Assembly (NCBI GenBank): GCA_964519345.1
Contig: CAZFKX010000017.1
Location: 23,455 to 87,454, forward strand
DNA: 64,000 nucleotides
Origin: Persephonella sp964519345
GTDB taxonomy: Bacteria; Aquificota; Aquificia; Aquificales; Hydrogenothermaceae
Direction of reading: 5' to 3'
The position numbers were made by a program, and so were the translations under genes. Positions 44,761 to 52,771 of this stretch are shown here, one piece after another (the stretch's first letter is position 1; each line of letters opens with the position of its first letter). Below the pieces are notes generated by a model. It was given only the letters and a program-made list of their open reading frames with translations. It made no database searches and was not told the DNA's origin.

Positions 44761-45907
44761 ATCTTAGAAATATCCTGTAAACTGTAAAACCTAATAATGG
44801 GAACAGGCTTAATATAAATGTTGCGATCTTATAAGAAAATGCCTTTTCCCCAAGTATGAAAACAACGCCACCCCATATAAGGGGAGACAGTATGCTTGCC
44901 ATCCTCTCAGAAAGAGCCATAAAAGCAAACCTTGTTGTTAGTTGATCTTCTGGAGATATAGATATTAAAACAACCCTCATTGTAGTCCATAAAGACGCTA
45001 AAAGTATTCCAAAGGCGACAGCAACTAAATAAATTGTAAATCTGTCTGATACCAGTAATGCTAAGAAAGCCAGAAACCATCCAATAAATATAAACTGAAA
45101 AAATTTTACAGGAGAAATTTTATGTAGAAGAAAACCCACTGCAGGTGCACTTACAATAGCAAATAAACCGGCCATGGCTATTATATTTACGATCTGATCC
45201 TGTGAGAAAAGCATTACTTTATTAAGATATATTGACATAAATATTATAAGTCCGTGAGCTGCATCTGTAAGCAGTAAAACGGCAAGTATAAAAAGGAAAA
45301 ACGGTTTATCCCTGAATATATCTTTTATCTTTATCTTGAAAAATTTTTCTTTTCTTTTTTTTGACCTTACAAAAATTACTGATGGAACTGCGAAAAAAGC
45401 GAATATAAATGCTGTAATAAGGAATGTTTGCGAAGGACTTTCAGAAAGGTAATTAGATATAAGAAGACTTACAACACCTCCAATATAACCTATTCCAACA
45501 CCAACACCTGAGATAAAACCTCTTTCTTTTTCTGTGGATACGTCGTAAAGTAAGGAATTGTAAAATATAAGACTCTGCTGGTAAAAAAGATTCATAACAA
45601 AAAATACGGATAAAGCAGCAAAAAGTGATTCGATGAAGTAGAGTGTAAAAAGAAAAAATATTACAGAAAGAACAGCAAACTTAAAGAATATGTCTTTATA
45701 TCCCCTCTCATCAGCAAACTTTCCTGTTAGTATTCCGAGAAATATGGAGATAAATACTGACAACGAATATACAAGGGAGTAATGATAAGAACTTCCTCCA
45801 AGTGTATTTATTATCCACAATGGGAAAAATACAGATATTATATTTGCTGAAAATACAGTTTCTGCAAAATCAAAGAGAGCCCATGACAGGAAAGATATCT
45901 TTTTCAT
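44753..45907 (-). CDS. MFS transporter, UMF1/Atg22-like
   Basis: A 384-residue inner-membrane protein with about 12 hydrophobic segments. The start (WALFDFAETVFSANIISVFFPLWI) with its acidic residue inside the first helix, and the ISGVGVGIGYIGGVVSLL segment are typical of the UMF1 branch of the major facilitator superfamily. The substrate is unknown. Its start overlaps the end of the upstream pseudouridine synthase gene by 4 bases, suggesting one transcript. Confidence 0.8.
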   Translation of the reverse strand: MKKISFLSWALFDFAETVFSANIISVFFPLWIINTLGGSSYHYSLVYSLSVFISIFLGILTGKFADERGYKDIFFKFAVLSVIFFLFTLYFIESLFAALSVFFVMNLFYQQSLIFYNSLLYDVSTEKERGFISGVGVGIGYIGGVVSLLISNYLSESPSQTFLITAFIFAFFAVPSVIFVRSKKRKEKFFKIKIKDIFRDKPFFLFILAVLLLTDAAHGLIIFMSIYLNKVMLFSQDQIVNIIAMAGLFAIVSAPAVGFLLHKISPVKFFQFIFIGWFLAFLALLVSDRFTIYLVAVAFGILLASLWTTMRVVLISISPEDQLTTRFAFMALSERMASILSPLIWGGVVFILGEKAFSYKIATFILSLFPLLGFTVYRIFLRST

Positions 45908-46635
45908 CTCATACTTACGGATCTTTTTAGTTTTTTTATCTCTTCATCTGTTAATTCTCTAAAACTGCCTGATTCAAGACGATCATCAAGAGATAAAGTT
46001 CCAATTCTAACTCTTTTAAGATAGATGACAGGATGATTAATCTGCTCCATTATCTTTTTTACAATGTGGTATTTACCTTCCCGGACTGTTATAAACACCT
46101 CGGATTTTTCCTTAGAAGTTGATAGTATTTTTACTTTAAAAGGTTTGGTTTTGTAATTATCTTTTTTCAGAAAGATACCTTCTTTCTCAAAGACTGATAG
46201 ATCTATCTTAGATATATCACCTCTAACAACAGCGTAATATTCTTTCTCAATATTCCATTTTGGATGGCTTACTCTATGTGCAAGCTGTCCATCATCTGTT
46301 ATTATTAATAGTCCTTCTGTGTCAATATCCAGTCTTCCTACAGGAAATAGGTTTTTGCTGAACGGAAGATCACTGAAGAATTCCATAACTGTAGGATATC
46401 TCTCATCTTTTACAGCTGTTACATAACCTGAAGGCTTGTTGAACATATAATAAAGGTTTTTTCTATATCTTAGAAGGTTGCCTTCGTAATATACAGAATC
46501 TCTTTCAGGGTCTATTTTTAGATTAGGTTTTTTAACAACAGAACCATTAACAGATATAAAACCTTCCTTTATTAATTTTTTAACTTCTTTACGGCTGCCA
46601 AGACCAAAATCTGCAAGAAATTTATCTATTCTTAT
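45904..46635 (-). CDS. rRNA pseudouridine synthase of the RsuA/RluB/RluE/RluF family, apparent AUA start
   Basis: Converts a uridine in rRNA to pseudouridine. From an ATA at 46635 the frame encodes an S4 RNA-binding domain (IRIDKFLADFGLGSRKEVKK, FISVNGSVVKK), then the catalytic domain with VGRLDIDTEGLLIITDDG, holding the active-site Asp. Total length is about 243 residues, normal for the family. The first ATG (46446) would delete the whole S4 domain. Between it and the upstream in-frame stop no ATG, GTG or TTG exists. The ATA aligns with the usual initial Met, and GAGGAA stands 7 bases ahead, so AUA initiation, or an ATG-to-ATA change, is the simplest reading. Confidence 0.85.
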   Translation of the reverse strand: MRIDKFLADFGLGSRKEVKKLIKEGFISVNGSVVKKPNLKIDPERDSVYYEGNLLRYRKNLYYMFNKPSGYVTAVKDERYPTVMEFFSDLPFSKNLFPVGRLDIDTEGLLIITDDGQLAHRVSHPKWNIEKEYYAVVRGDISKIDLSVFEKEGIFLKKDNYKTKPFKVKILSTSKEKSEVFITVREGKYHIVKKIMEQINHPVIYLKRVRIGTLSLDDRLESGSFRELTDEEIKKLKRSVSMR

Positions 46636-46650
46636 TTTTAGTTCCTCATA

Positions 46651-46675
46651 AAAAGAGGGGATCCTATGCCCCTCT
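46651..46675 (-). terminator. Intrinsic terminator of the HU gene
   Basis: On the minus strand AGAGGGG, an 8-base loop and CCCCTCT form a perfect 7-pair stem (46654-46675) followed by TTTT. It lies between the HU stop and the pseudouridine synthase start, leaving the latter dependent on read-through or another promoter. Confidence 0.8.
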
Positions 46676-46686
46676 CTATAGAATCT

Positions 46687-46959
46687 TTACTTTACTTTCT
46701 CTTTTAAAGCTTTAGCAGCGTGGAATGTAACAACCTTTCTTGCAGGTATTGTGATCTCTTCTCCTGTTCTTGGGTTTCTACCCTTTCTTGCTTTTCTCTC
46801 TTTGACGTTGAATACGCCAAGTCCCGGGAGAGCTACTCTTTCACCTTTCTCAAGAGCTTCTGTAAGAGCTTTTACAAATGCGTTAACACATCTTTCAGCA
46901 GATGCTTTTGTCACTCCTGCCTCAGTTGCTACTTTTGCTACAAGTTCTGCTTTTGTCAT
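46687..46959 (-). CDS. hup: DNA-binding protein HU
   Basis: Small dimeric nucleoid protein that bends DNA. The 90-residue sequence starts MTKAELVAKVATEAGVTKA and has the arm region with VALPGLGVFNVKERKARKG, RNPRTGEEI and IPARKVVTFHAAKALKEKV, which match HU throughout. Its start follows AGGAGG. It has its own strong promoter (47039-47066) and terminator, so it is a one-gene unit. Confidence 0.97.
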   Translation of the reverse strand: MTKAELVAKVATEAGVTKASAERCVNAFVKALTEALEKGERVALPGLGVFNVKERKARKGRNPRTGEEITIPARKVVTFHAAKALKEKVK

Positions 46960-47038
46960 GGTTGACCCTCCTGTAATTTAATTTTAAATACCCCAAAATG
47001 GCGATTTATCTATATCTGGGGCAAATTCTATACTTTAA

Positions 47039-47066
47039 TTTATATTAATACTTTCTTAAAAGTCAA
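47039..47066 (-). promoter_or_regulatory. Sigma-70 promoter of the HU gene
   Basis: Minus strand TTGACT (47061-47066), 16-base spacer, TATAAA (47039-47044). Transcription would begin near 47032, leaving a leader of about 70 bases that can pair TGCCCCA with TGGGGTA (around 46990-47023). Confidence 0.7.
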
Positions 47067-47107
47067 GGGTTTTGTCTTTATTTTTCAATATTTTTGGCGT
47101 TTTGAAT

Positions 47108-47129
47108 AAAAAACTGGGGGAAAACCCCC
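47108..47129 (-). terminator. Intrinsic terminator after the ferredoxin gene
   Basis: On the minus strand GGGGG, loop TTTT, CCCCC (47116-47129) then AG and six T. It lies 8 bases after the ferredoxin stop and separates it from the HU promoter. Confidence 0.85.
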
Positions 47130-47136
47130 TGAATAT

Positions 47137-47361
47137 CTATTCTTCTATAACCTCTGTTACTAAAGCACCAGAAGGGCATTCTTCAGAAATTTCTGCAGCT
47201 CTTTCAGCTATTTCTCCTTCAATAACTGCACCGTCTCCACCAACATCATCCTTAACTTTAGCTATACCGTCCCCCCTATCTTCATAAACCTCAGGAAGTT
47301 CGTCATAGCACAAAGCACATGCTGTACACAGATCCTGATCAACAGAAACTTTTACTTTCAT
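47137..47361 (-). CDS. Single-cluster [4Fe-4S] ferredoxin
   Basis: A 74-residue electron carrier. The cluster ligands are CTACALC near residue 12 and the distal cysteine in ECPSGAL, the pattern of monocluster ferredoxins like that of Thermotoga, with the linking region filled by an acidic loop. ATG at 47361 has GGAGG at 8 bases; a GTG at 47370 overlaps the site. It follows the Rad50 gene by about 23 bases and likely shares its transcript; a functional link with Rad50 is not evident. Confidence 0.9.
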   Translation of the reverse strand: MKVKVSVDQDLCTACALCYDELPEVYEDRGDGIAKVKDDVGGDGAVIEGEIAERAAEISEECPSGALVTEVIEE

Positions 47362-47384
47362 CTTACTCACCTCCCAAAGATAGT

Positions 47385-50066
47385 TTAATCTATGCTTTTT
47401 ACTTTTCCAGTTTCAACATAGTAAATACTGTCAGCAGCATCTTCTACTTCAGTATCATGTGTTACTATTATAAGCTGTCTTACGAAATTTTTCCTTTTAA
47501 GTTCGAGAAGAAGATTTATAAGTTCGGATCTTCTTTGTTCATCAAGATGAACAGTCGGCTCATCGAGTATAAGTATCTCATTTTTTGAAGAGAGGAATCT
47601 TCCGATAGAGAGTCTCAATGCAATGCCAAGTGCGGTTCTCTGACCACCACTTATGGCATTTACTGTTATATATCTATCCTTTCTCTCAATTGATGGAACT
47701 AAAAGAGAGATATCAAAGTTTTCAGAAAACCTTACCTGCTGGAATGGAAATCCAAATATAGAAAATATCTGATTTGTAAGTTTAGGAAGTTCGTACAGGG
47801 CTGTATCCCTTATAACCTTCTGTATGCCTTCAGGTCCCAGTACTTTTTCTATCTTTCTATATTTTTCTGCTTTTTCCTTATTTAATCGGATATTCTTATT
47901 TATTTCTTCTGCCTTTTCGATCTCTTTCTTTTTTATTAGTATCTCCGTATCAAGACTTGCTATCTCTTTCTCAAGATCTGTTTTTTCTTCCTGTATATAT
48001 TTCAGTTTTTCTTCTATACCTTCTATCTCTTTTTTTAGCTTTATGATTTCTTTTTCAATAAAATCTGTCTCTTTAACTGATTTTATTATAGTTTTTATCT
48101 CCTCTGAGAATTTTTTTAGATCATTTTTAAGTGTTCTTATCTGATTCTCCAGATCATCTTTTTTCGAGATCTGCTCCCTGATTGAAAAATATCTTTCCAC
48201 CTTTTTTTTCAGCTCCTTATACTCTTTATATACTATACTGGGATCTTCATTCTTGATATCCTTTTTTAAAGAATTGACTTTTTTTTCTACGTTTTTTAAC
48301 TCGTTTTCTAATTTTTCTATATCTATTCTGGATAGAAAGATAACAGCCTCCCTGTATCTGAGATATTTTTCCCTATTTTCAGATAAGAATTTTTCAATTT
48401 CTGATTTTTTTTTCTCAAGATCTTTAAGTTCTTTTATCTTTTTCTGATTGACAAATATTCTGGATCTTATCTTCAAGCTTTCTTCTTCGGCTTCTTTATG
48501 TTTTAAGAAATACTCTTTGTATTCTTGAAGTCTTTCTTTTATGTATAGCTCTTTTTCTAAAAGTTCTGATATCTTTTTTTCCTTTTCCTTAACTTTTCTG
48601 TATCTCTTTCTCAGTTCTTCAAGTTTTTCATTTATCTCATTAATAAGATCTTTCTTTGAGTGCTCATCTAACGGTCTTTCACATGTTGGACAACTCCCTT
48701 CAAGAGAACTTATTTTTTCTTTTTTCCTTTTAAGCTCCTTCCCCTCAGCCTCAATTTCTGTTTTTTTCCTTAATAGGTCTTTTATCTGCTCTTCATATCT
48801 TTTTATATCCTGTTCACAGTTGTGTATTAGTTGATTTACAGCGATAGGATTGTGTATAAGTATATTGTATAGCTTTTTATACGATATGAGATCTTTTGCT
48901 ATACTCTGGGCATTTTTCATACTCTCTGACAGTTTTGTTTTAAGCTCTTCATATCTTTCTTCAAAACTTTTAATTTCACCTTTTAGTTTTGATATTTCCG
49001 TTATTCTTGTGTGTATATCTTTTAGCGCTTTTTCCTTCTCTTCATATTCCATTGCCAACTTTTTTAGTTCTTTTTCTGTATTTTTTCTTTCTTTTATATC
49101 GTTTACCTTATCTTTTACTGCTTTTAGCCTTTCGTTTTCCTTTTCAAGTTTTCTGAAAATCTCAATAATTCTTTCAAGATCCTCATATCTTTTTACATAA
49201 GACTCCAGATCTGAAATTTCTTTTTCTTTTCTTTCTATATCCCTGATCTCCTCTTGCTTTGTTTTTATACTTTCTTTACAGCTTTTTATTTTTTCTTCCA
49301 GTATCCCAATCTTATTTTTTATCCTGAGTATTTCTTCCTTTTCTTTTATATACTCCTCATATCTGTTTTTTAGGTTTTCCAGTTTTTTTTCTATATCTTT
49401 TTTTGTGTTTTCAATATTTTCTTTAACTTTGTATATTTTTTCCTTTTTACTTTCTAAGATATCTAAATCCTTTTTAATCTGATCAATATCTGGGACTGTC
49501 GAGCTTATAAACTTTATCTGGGATTCTATCTGCCTTCTTTTTTCTGCTGCATATTCTGATATTAACTGATAGAGGCTCATATCAAGTATCTCTTCAAAGA
49601 GTTTTGCCCTCTCTCTTGGCCTCATCTCTATTATACTCTCTATTTCCCCCTGTCTTATAAGAACAGACGAAAAAAATGTTTTTAATGTAAATCCGGTTAT
49701 TTTTGGAATTTCTTTTGATATATTTTTTTGATAGTACGGCAGAAACCTGTCTCCTTTTTTTTTATAAACTGTACCGGTAGATAATGTTTTTTTTCCTTTT
49801 ATGGAAATGATCCTTTCTATCCTGTAGATTTCCTGACCTTTGATAAAATCAAGCTCTATTTTAGATTCGTTTTTTCCCCACTGGACAAGATCCTGTAGAT
49901 TTCCTTTTGATGTTTTTCCATATAAAGCAAACGATATCCCCTCAATTATAGAGCTTTTACCTGCTCCATTTTCCCCTATAAATACTGTTATGCCTTTATC
50001 TGGAAAATTTATTTCTGTTTCTGTATGTGCAAGAAAATTTTTTAGGTAAATCCTTTTAAGAATCAT
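47385..50066 (-). CDS. rad50: Rad50/SbcC-type DNA repair ATPase
   Basis: SMC-like ATPase that works with an Mre11-type nuclease on DNA ends. The 893-residue protein has Walker A in FIGENGAGKSSIIEGISFAL (near 30), a long coiled coil (about 170-720) interrupted by the zinc hook CPTC (Cys459, Cys462), and a C-terminal ATPase half with ISGGQRTALGIALRLS and ILILDEPTVHLDE. Length and hook are those of archaeal Rad50 more than of E. coli SbcC, though the families are continuous. No mre11/sbcD gene is adjacent. Its start overlaps the thiamine-binding gene by 4 bases. Confidence 0.93.
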   Translation of the reverse strand: MILKRIYLKNFLAHTETEINFPDKGITVFIGENGAGKSSIIEGISFALYGKTSKGNLQDLVQWGKNESKIELDFIKGQEIYRIERIISIKGKKTLSTGTVYKKKGDRFLPYYQKNISKEIPKITGFTLKTFFSSVLIRQGEIESIIEMRPRERAKLFEEILDMSLYQLISEYAAEKRRQIESQIKFISSTVPDIDQIKKDLDILESKKEKIYKVKENIENTKKDIEKKLENLKNRYEEYIKEKEEILRIKNKIGILEEKIKSCKESIKTKQEEIRDIERKEKEISDLESYVKRYEDLERIIEIFRKLEKENERLKAVKDKVNDIKERKNTEKELKKLAMEYEEKEKALKDIHTRITEISKLKGEIKSFEERYEELKTKLSESMKNAQSIAKDLISYKKLYNILIHNPIAVNQLIHNCEQDIKRYEEQIKDLLRKKTEIEAEGKELKRKKEKISSLEGSCPTCERPLDEHSKKDLINEINEKLEELRKRYRKVKEKEKKISELLEKELYIKERLQEYKEYFLKHKEAEEESLKIRSRIFVNQKKIKELKDLEKKKSEIEKFLSENREKYLRYREAVIFLSRIDIEKLENELKNVEKKVNSLKKDIKNEDPSIVYKEYKELKKKVERYFSIREQISKKDDLENQIRTLKNDLKKFSEEIKTIIKSVKETDFIEKEIIKLKKEIEGIEEKLKYIQEEKTDLEKEIASLDTEILIKKKEIEKAEEINKNIRLNKEKAEKYRKIEKVLGPEGIQKVIRDTALYELPKLTNQIFSIFGFPFQQVRFSENFDISLLVPSIERKDRYITVNAISGGQRTALGIALRLSIGRFLSSKNEILILDEPTVHLDEQRRSELINLLLELKRKNFVRQLIIVTHDTEVEDAADSIYYVETGKVKSID

Positions 50067-50377
50067 TTACTGACCTGTTTTCCCAATTTTTTCTCCACAG
50101 ATTCTATTTTTTGTTTTAGTCTTCCTGATTTTCCTTTTCTTATATCAAACTTAACTACAGAGTATATCCTGTTGCAGTCTTTTTCAAGTTGTTTATAGGC
50201 TTTTTCTATAATCTTTAAAGCCTCGTCCATTGTTTCCACCTCAAAAACCGTACCCATAGGTGTGAGTTTGTAGTTTATCCCGCTCTCATCTATCATTTTA
50301 ATAATCCTGCTCACATAAGAACTTACGCTTTCCCCTTTATCTGTTGGAAACATAGCGAACTCAACAAGTACCGACAT
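50063..50377 (-). CDS. MTH1187/YqgV-family thiamine-binding protein
   Basis: A 104-residue small ferredoxin-like-fold protein of the MTH1187 (DUF77) group, members of which bind thiamine or related hydroxymethylpyrimidine compounds. Features are SVLVEFAMFPTDKGESVSSYVSRII, YKLTPMGTVFEVETMDEAL and CNRIYSVVKFDIRKG. ATG at 50377 follows AGAGGTG at suitable spacing. It overlaps rad50 by 4 bases, giving coupled translation with no obvious biochemical link. Confidence 0.85.
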   Translation of the reverse strand: MSVLVEFAMFPTDKGESVSSYVSRIIKMIDESGINYKLTPMGTVFEVETMDEALKIIEKAYKQLEKDCNRIYSVVKFDIRKGKSGRLKQKIESVEKKLGKQVSK

Positions 50378-50451
50378 ATCTATCACCTCTCTTTTTTTTT
50401 ATAATTTTAACAGAAGGTATATAATTAGTTTAGCTTTTTGGAGGTAAGATT

Positions 50452-51717
50452 TTGATAGTAGGTATAGAAAAACTTGTGTATGGTGGAAAGGGTATAGGCA
50501 GATCGGATGCAAAAGTATGCTTTGTTCCTTTTGTTCTTCCTGGCGAGGTAGTGGAGGTTGAGGTAAAAAAAGAGAAAAGAGACTTCTTAGAATGTAATCC
50601 TGTATCAATAGTTAAAAAGAGCTCTTTTAGGATAGATCCTCCTTGTAGGTATTTTCAATACTGTGGAGGATGCGATTACCAGCATATACTTTATGAAAAA
50701 CAGGTTGAGATCAAGGCTGAGATTCTTCTTGAAACGTTAAATAGAATTGGAAGATTGGGTGTCGACAGTTTATACAAGATAATTCCGTCAGAGAAAACTT
50801 TTTACTACAGGAATAGGGTGCAGTTTAAATTAAGGGGAGAAAGATTAGGTTTCTACATGAGGGAAAGCAGACAGATAGTGGATATACAGGAATGTAAAAT
50901 TGTTAAAGAGGATATTAATAGTGCTCTGAAAGGTATAAGGGAGATTTTAAGGTTTCTTGTTTTTCAGCCAGAGCAGATTCATATATACTCTTCATCGGAA
51001 GATGATATTCTTTTAAAATTTGTGTTTCCTAAAAGTATTAAAAGGTTTCCCCTTGGTTTAAAACACTTTAGATCTTTTATAAGCGGTAAAATAAAAGGGG
51101 TTGGTATTTACCATCTGAAAGACGGCAGCTTAAGAAAAAATATTCTTATTGGAGAAGGATCTGTTTATGAAAAGTTTGAAGATATAAAGTACAGGGTGTC
51201 AACGGACTCATTTTTTCAGGTTAACAGATACCAGCTTGGTAATCTTGTGCATACTGTTACAGAAAATATAGATGATTGTAAAAAAGCTGTTGATCTTTTT
51301 TGTGGAGTTGGAACATTAACTATTCCTTCAGCCAGACGTCTTGATCAGATCTGGGGTATAGAATCCAATCCTTATGCAGTTGACGATGCAAACCATAATA
51401 GAAAGCTTAACAGGGTAAAAAATCTTAAGTTTATAAAAATGGATGCAAACAGGTCAGACAGATATATACGTGAGTTAGAACCTGATCTGGTGATAGCTGA
51501 TCCTCCCAGAACTGGTCTTTCTGATCAGCTTATAAGATCATTTATAACATCAGATAGTATAAGAAAAATAATCTATGTTTCCTGTAATCCTTCTACACTT
51601 GCAAGGGATTTGGGTAAACTTAAAGAAAATTATTATATAGATAAGGTTTATATGATAGATATGTTTCCGCAAACATATCATATAGAGTCGGTTGTAGTGT
51701 TGAAAAAAATGAAATAA
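50452..51717 (+). CDS. Class I SAM-dependent RNA (uracil-5-)methyltransferase, RlmD/TrmA family
   Basis: Methylates a uridine at C5 in rRNA or tRNA. The 421-residue protein has a TRAM-like N-terminus, an iron-sulfur cluster motif (Cys65, Cys71, Cys74, in CRYFQYCGGCDYQH, with a fourth in IQECKIV), the SAM site VDLFCGVGTLTIPSA, and the catalytic VSCNPSTLARDL. The cluster points to the RlmD/RlmC branch rather than TrmA. A TTG start at 50452 has GGAGG at 7 bases. It is divergent from the thiamine-binding gene. Confidence 0.88.
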   Translation: MIVGIEKLVYGGKGIGRSDAKVCFVPFVLPGEVVEVEVKKEKRDFLECNPVSIVKKSSFRIDPPCRYFQYCGGCDYQHILYEKQVEIKAEILLETLNRIGRLGVDSLYKIIPSEKTFYYRNRVQFKLRGERLGFYMRESRQIVDIQECKIVKEDINSALKGIREILRFLVFQPEQIHIYSSSEDDILLKFVFPKSIKRFPLGLKHFRSFISGKIKGVGIYHLKDGSLRKNILIGEGSVYEKFEDIKYRVSTDSFFQVNRYQLGNLVHTVTENIDDCKKAVDLFCGVGTLTIPSARRLDQIWGIESNPYAVDDANHNRKLNRVKNLKFIKMDANRSDRYIRELEPDLVIADPPRTGLSDQLIRSFITSDSIRKIIYVSCNPSTLARDLGKLKENYYIDKVYMIDMFPQTYHIESVVVLKKMK

Positions 51718-51779
51718 ATCATAAATTTAGCCGGTTATAATTGTGATATACTTAAATAAAATCTTAGGAGCCATTTATA

Positions 51780-51815
51780 TTGAAGAAACCATTTTACTGG
51801 AGAAAGATTAGATAA
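51780..51815 (+). CDS. Possible 11-residue leader peptide before the ABC ATPase gene
   Basis: TTG at 51780 begins MKKPFYWRKIR and stops at 51815, two bases before the ATPase ATG. AGGAG stands 9 bases before the TTG, a better ribosome site than the one preceding the ATPase gene. It may couple translation or be a chance frame. Confidence 0.35.
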   Translation: MKKPFYWRKIR

Positions 51816-51817
51816 AA

Positions 51818-52771
51818 ATGGAAGGCAACAGTCCTCCCTTACTTAAAGTGGAAAATCTAACAAAAAAATATCTTGTTAAGAAAACTCTTTTTTACAAGGA
51901 GTATTTCACGGCTGTTGATAGAGTATCTTTTGATATCAACTATGGTGAGATACTTGGTGTTGTGGGGGAATCTGGAAGCGGAAAATCTACCATAGGAAAG
52001 CTTGTGCTTAAGCTCATTCAGAAGGATGGAGGAAGTATCTTATTTAAAGGCGTTGATATATACAGTATGAGCAGAAAAGAAGAAAAGATATTTAGAAAGG
52101 AAAGTTCAGTTATTTTTCAGGATCCAAGAACATCTTTAAATCCGAGACTTACAGTCTATCAGATCGTTGAAGAACCTTTAATAGTTCATGGGGTTGATAA
52201 AAAGAAAAGGGAAGAAAAGATCATTAATGCTGTAAAAGACGCAGGTTTAGATGAAACATTCTTAAAGAGATACCCTTCAGAACTTTCTGGAGGTCAGAGG
52301 CAGAGAGTGGCTATAGCAAGAGCTATTGTTCTTGATCCTGACCTAATTATCGCTGACGAACCTACGTCAGCCCTTGATGTTTCTGTTCAACTTCAGATAA
52401 TAAGATTGTTGGAAAAGCTTAAGAAGATAAAAAATATAAGTTTTATGTTTATATCCCATGACCTTAATGTTGTTGGAAATTTAGCGGATAGGATTATTGT
52501 TCTTTACAGAGGAAAGATAATGGAGAAAGGATTAACGTCAGATGTTTTGAGGAATCCCAGACATCCTTATACGAGAATATTGTTTGACAGTCTTCCACCT
52601 GATCATCCTTCACACAGAAAAGATCTAAAAAATATACCTGAAATAGAAAGGGAAGATGTAAAAGGTGGATGTCTTTTTTATCATAGATGTCCTTTGGCTA
52701 AAGATATATGTAAAAATGAGCCAGATATAAAGAAAATTAATGGAAGGGAGGTTTATTGTCACTTTGCTTGA
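51818..52771 (+). CDS. Oligopeptide/dipeptide-type ABC transporter ATP-binding protein (OppF/DppF-like)
   Basis: A 317-residue ATPase with Walker A VVGESGSGKSTIGKLV, Q-loop SVIFQDPRTSLNPR, signature LSGGQRQRVAIARA and Walker B LIIADEPTSALDVS, plus the C-terminal oligopeptide domain HRCPLAKDICKNEPDIKK, found in OppD/OppF subunits. No permease or binding protein is adjacent, so it must pair with subunits elsewhere, and the substrate (peptide, nickel or other) is open. Its end overlaps the first CorC-like gene by about 30 bases. Confidence 0.87.
   Translation: MEGNSPPLLKVENLTKKYLVKKTLFYKEYFTAVDRVSFDINYGEILGVVGESGSGKSTIGKLVLKLIQKDGGSILFKGVDIYSMSRKEEKIFRKESSVIFQDPRTSLNPRLTVYQIVEEPLIVHGVDKKKREEKIINAVKDAGLDETFLKRYPSELSGGQRQRVAIARAIVLDPDLIIADEPTSALDVSVQLQIIRLLEKLKKIKNISFMFISHDLNVVGNLADRIIVLYRGKIMEKGLTSDVLRNPRHPYTRILFDSLPPDHPSHRKDLKNIPEIEREDVKGGCLFYHRCPLAKDICKNEPDIKKINGREVYCHFA

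Noticed and set aside
46446..46635. Separate truncated pseudouridine synthase lacking the S4 domain
   Set aside because: The S4 domain is present in the same frame immediately upstream, so the gene is complete apart from its non-standard start.
47824..50049. Several plus-strand Ser/Phe-rich frames across the Rad50 gene
   Set aside because: Antisense to the Lys/Glu-rich coiled coil of Rad50, which produces Ser/Phe-rich open frames on the opposite strand.
50399..50608. Minus-strand frame upstream of the thiamine-binding protein gene
   Set aside because: Antisense to the start of the RNA methyltransferase, whose Fe-S motif and ribosome site are convincing.
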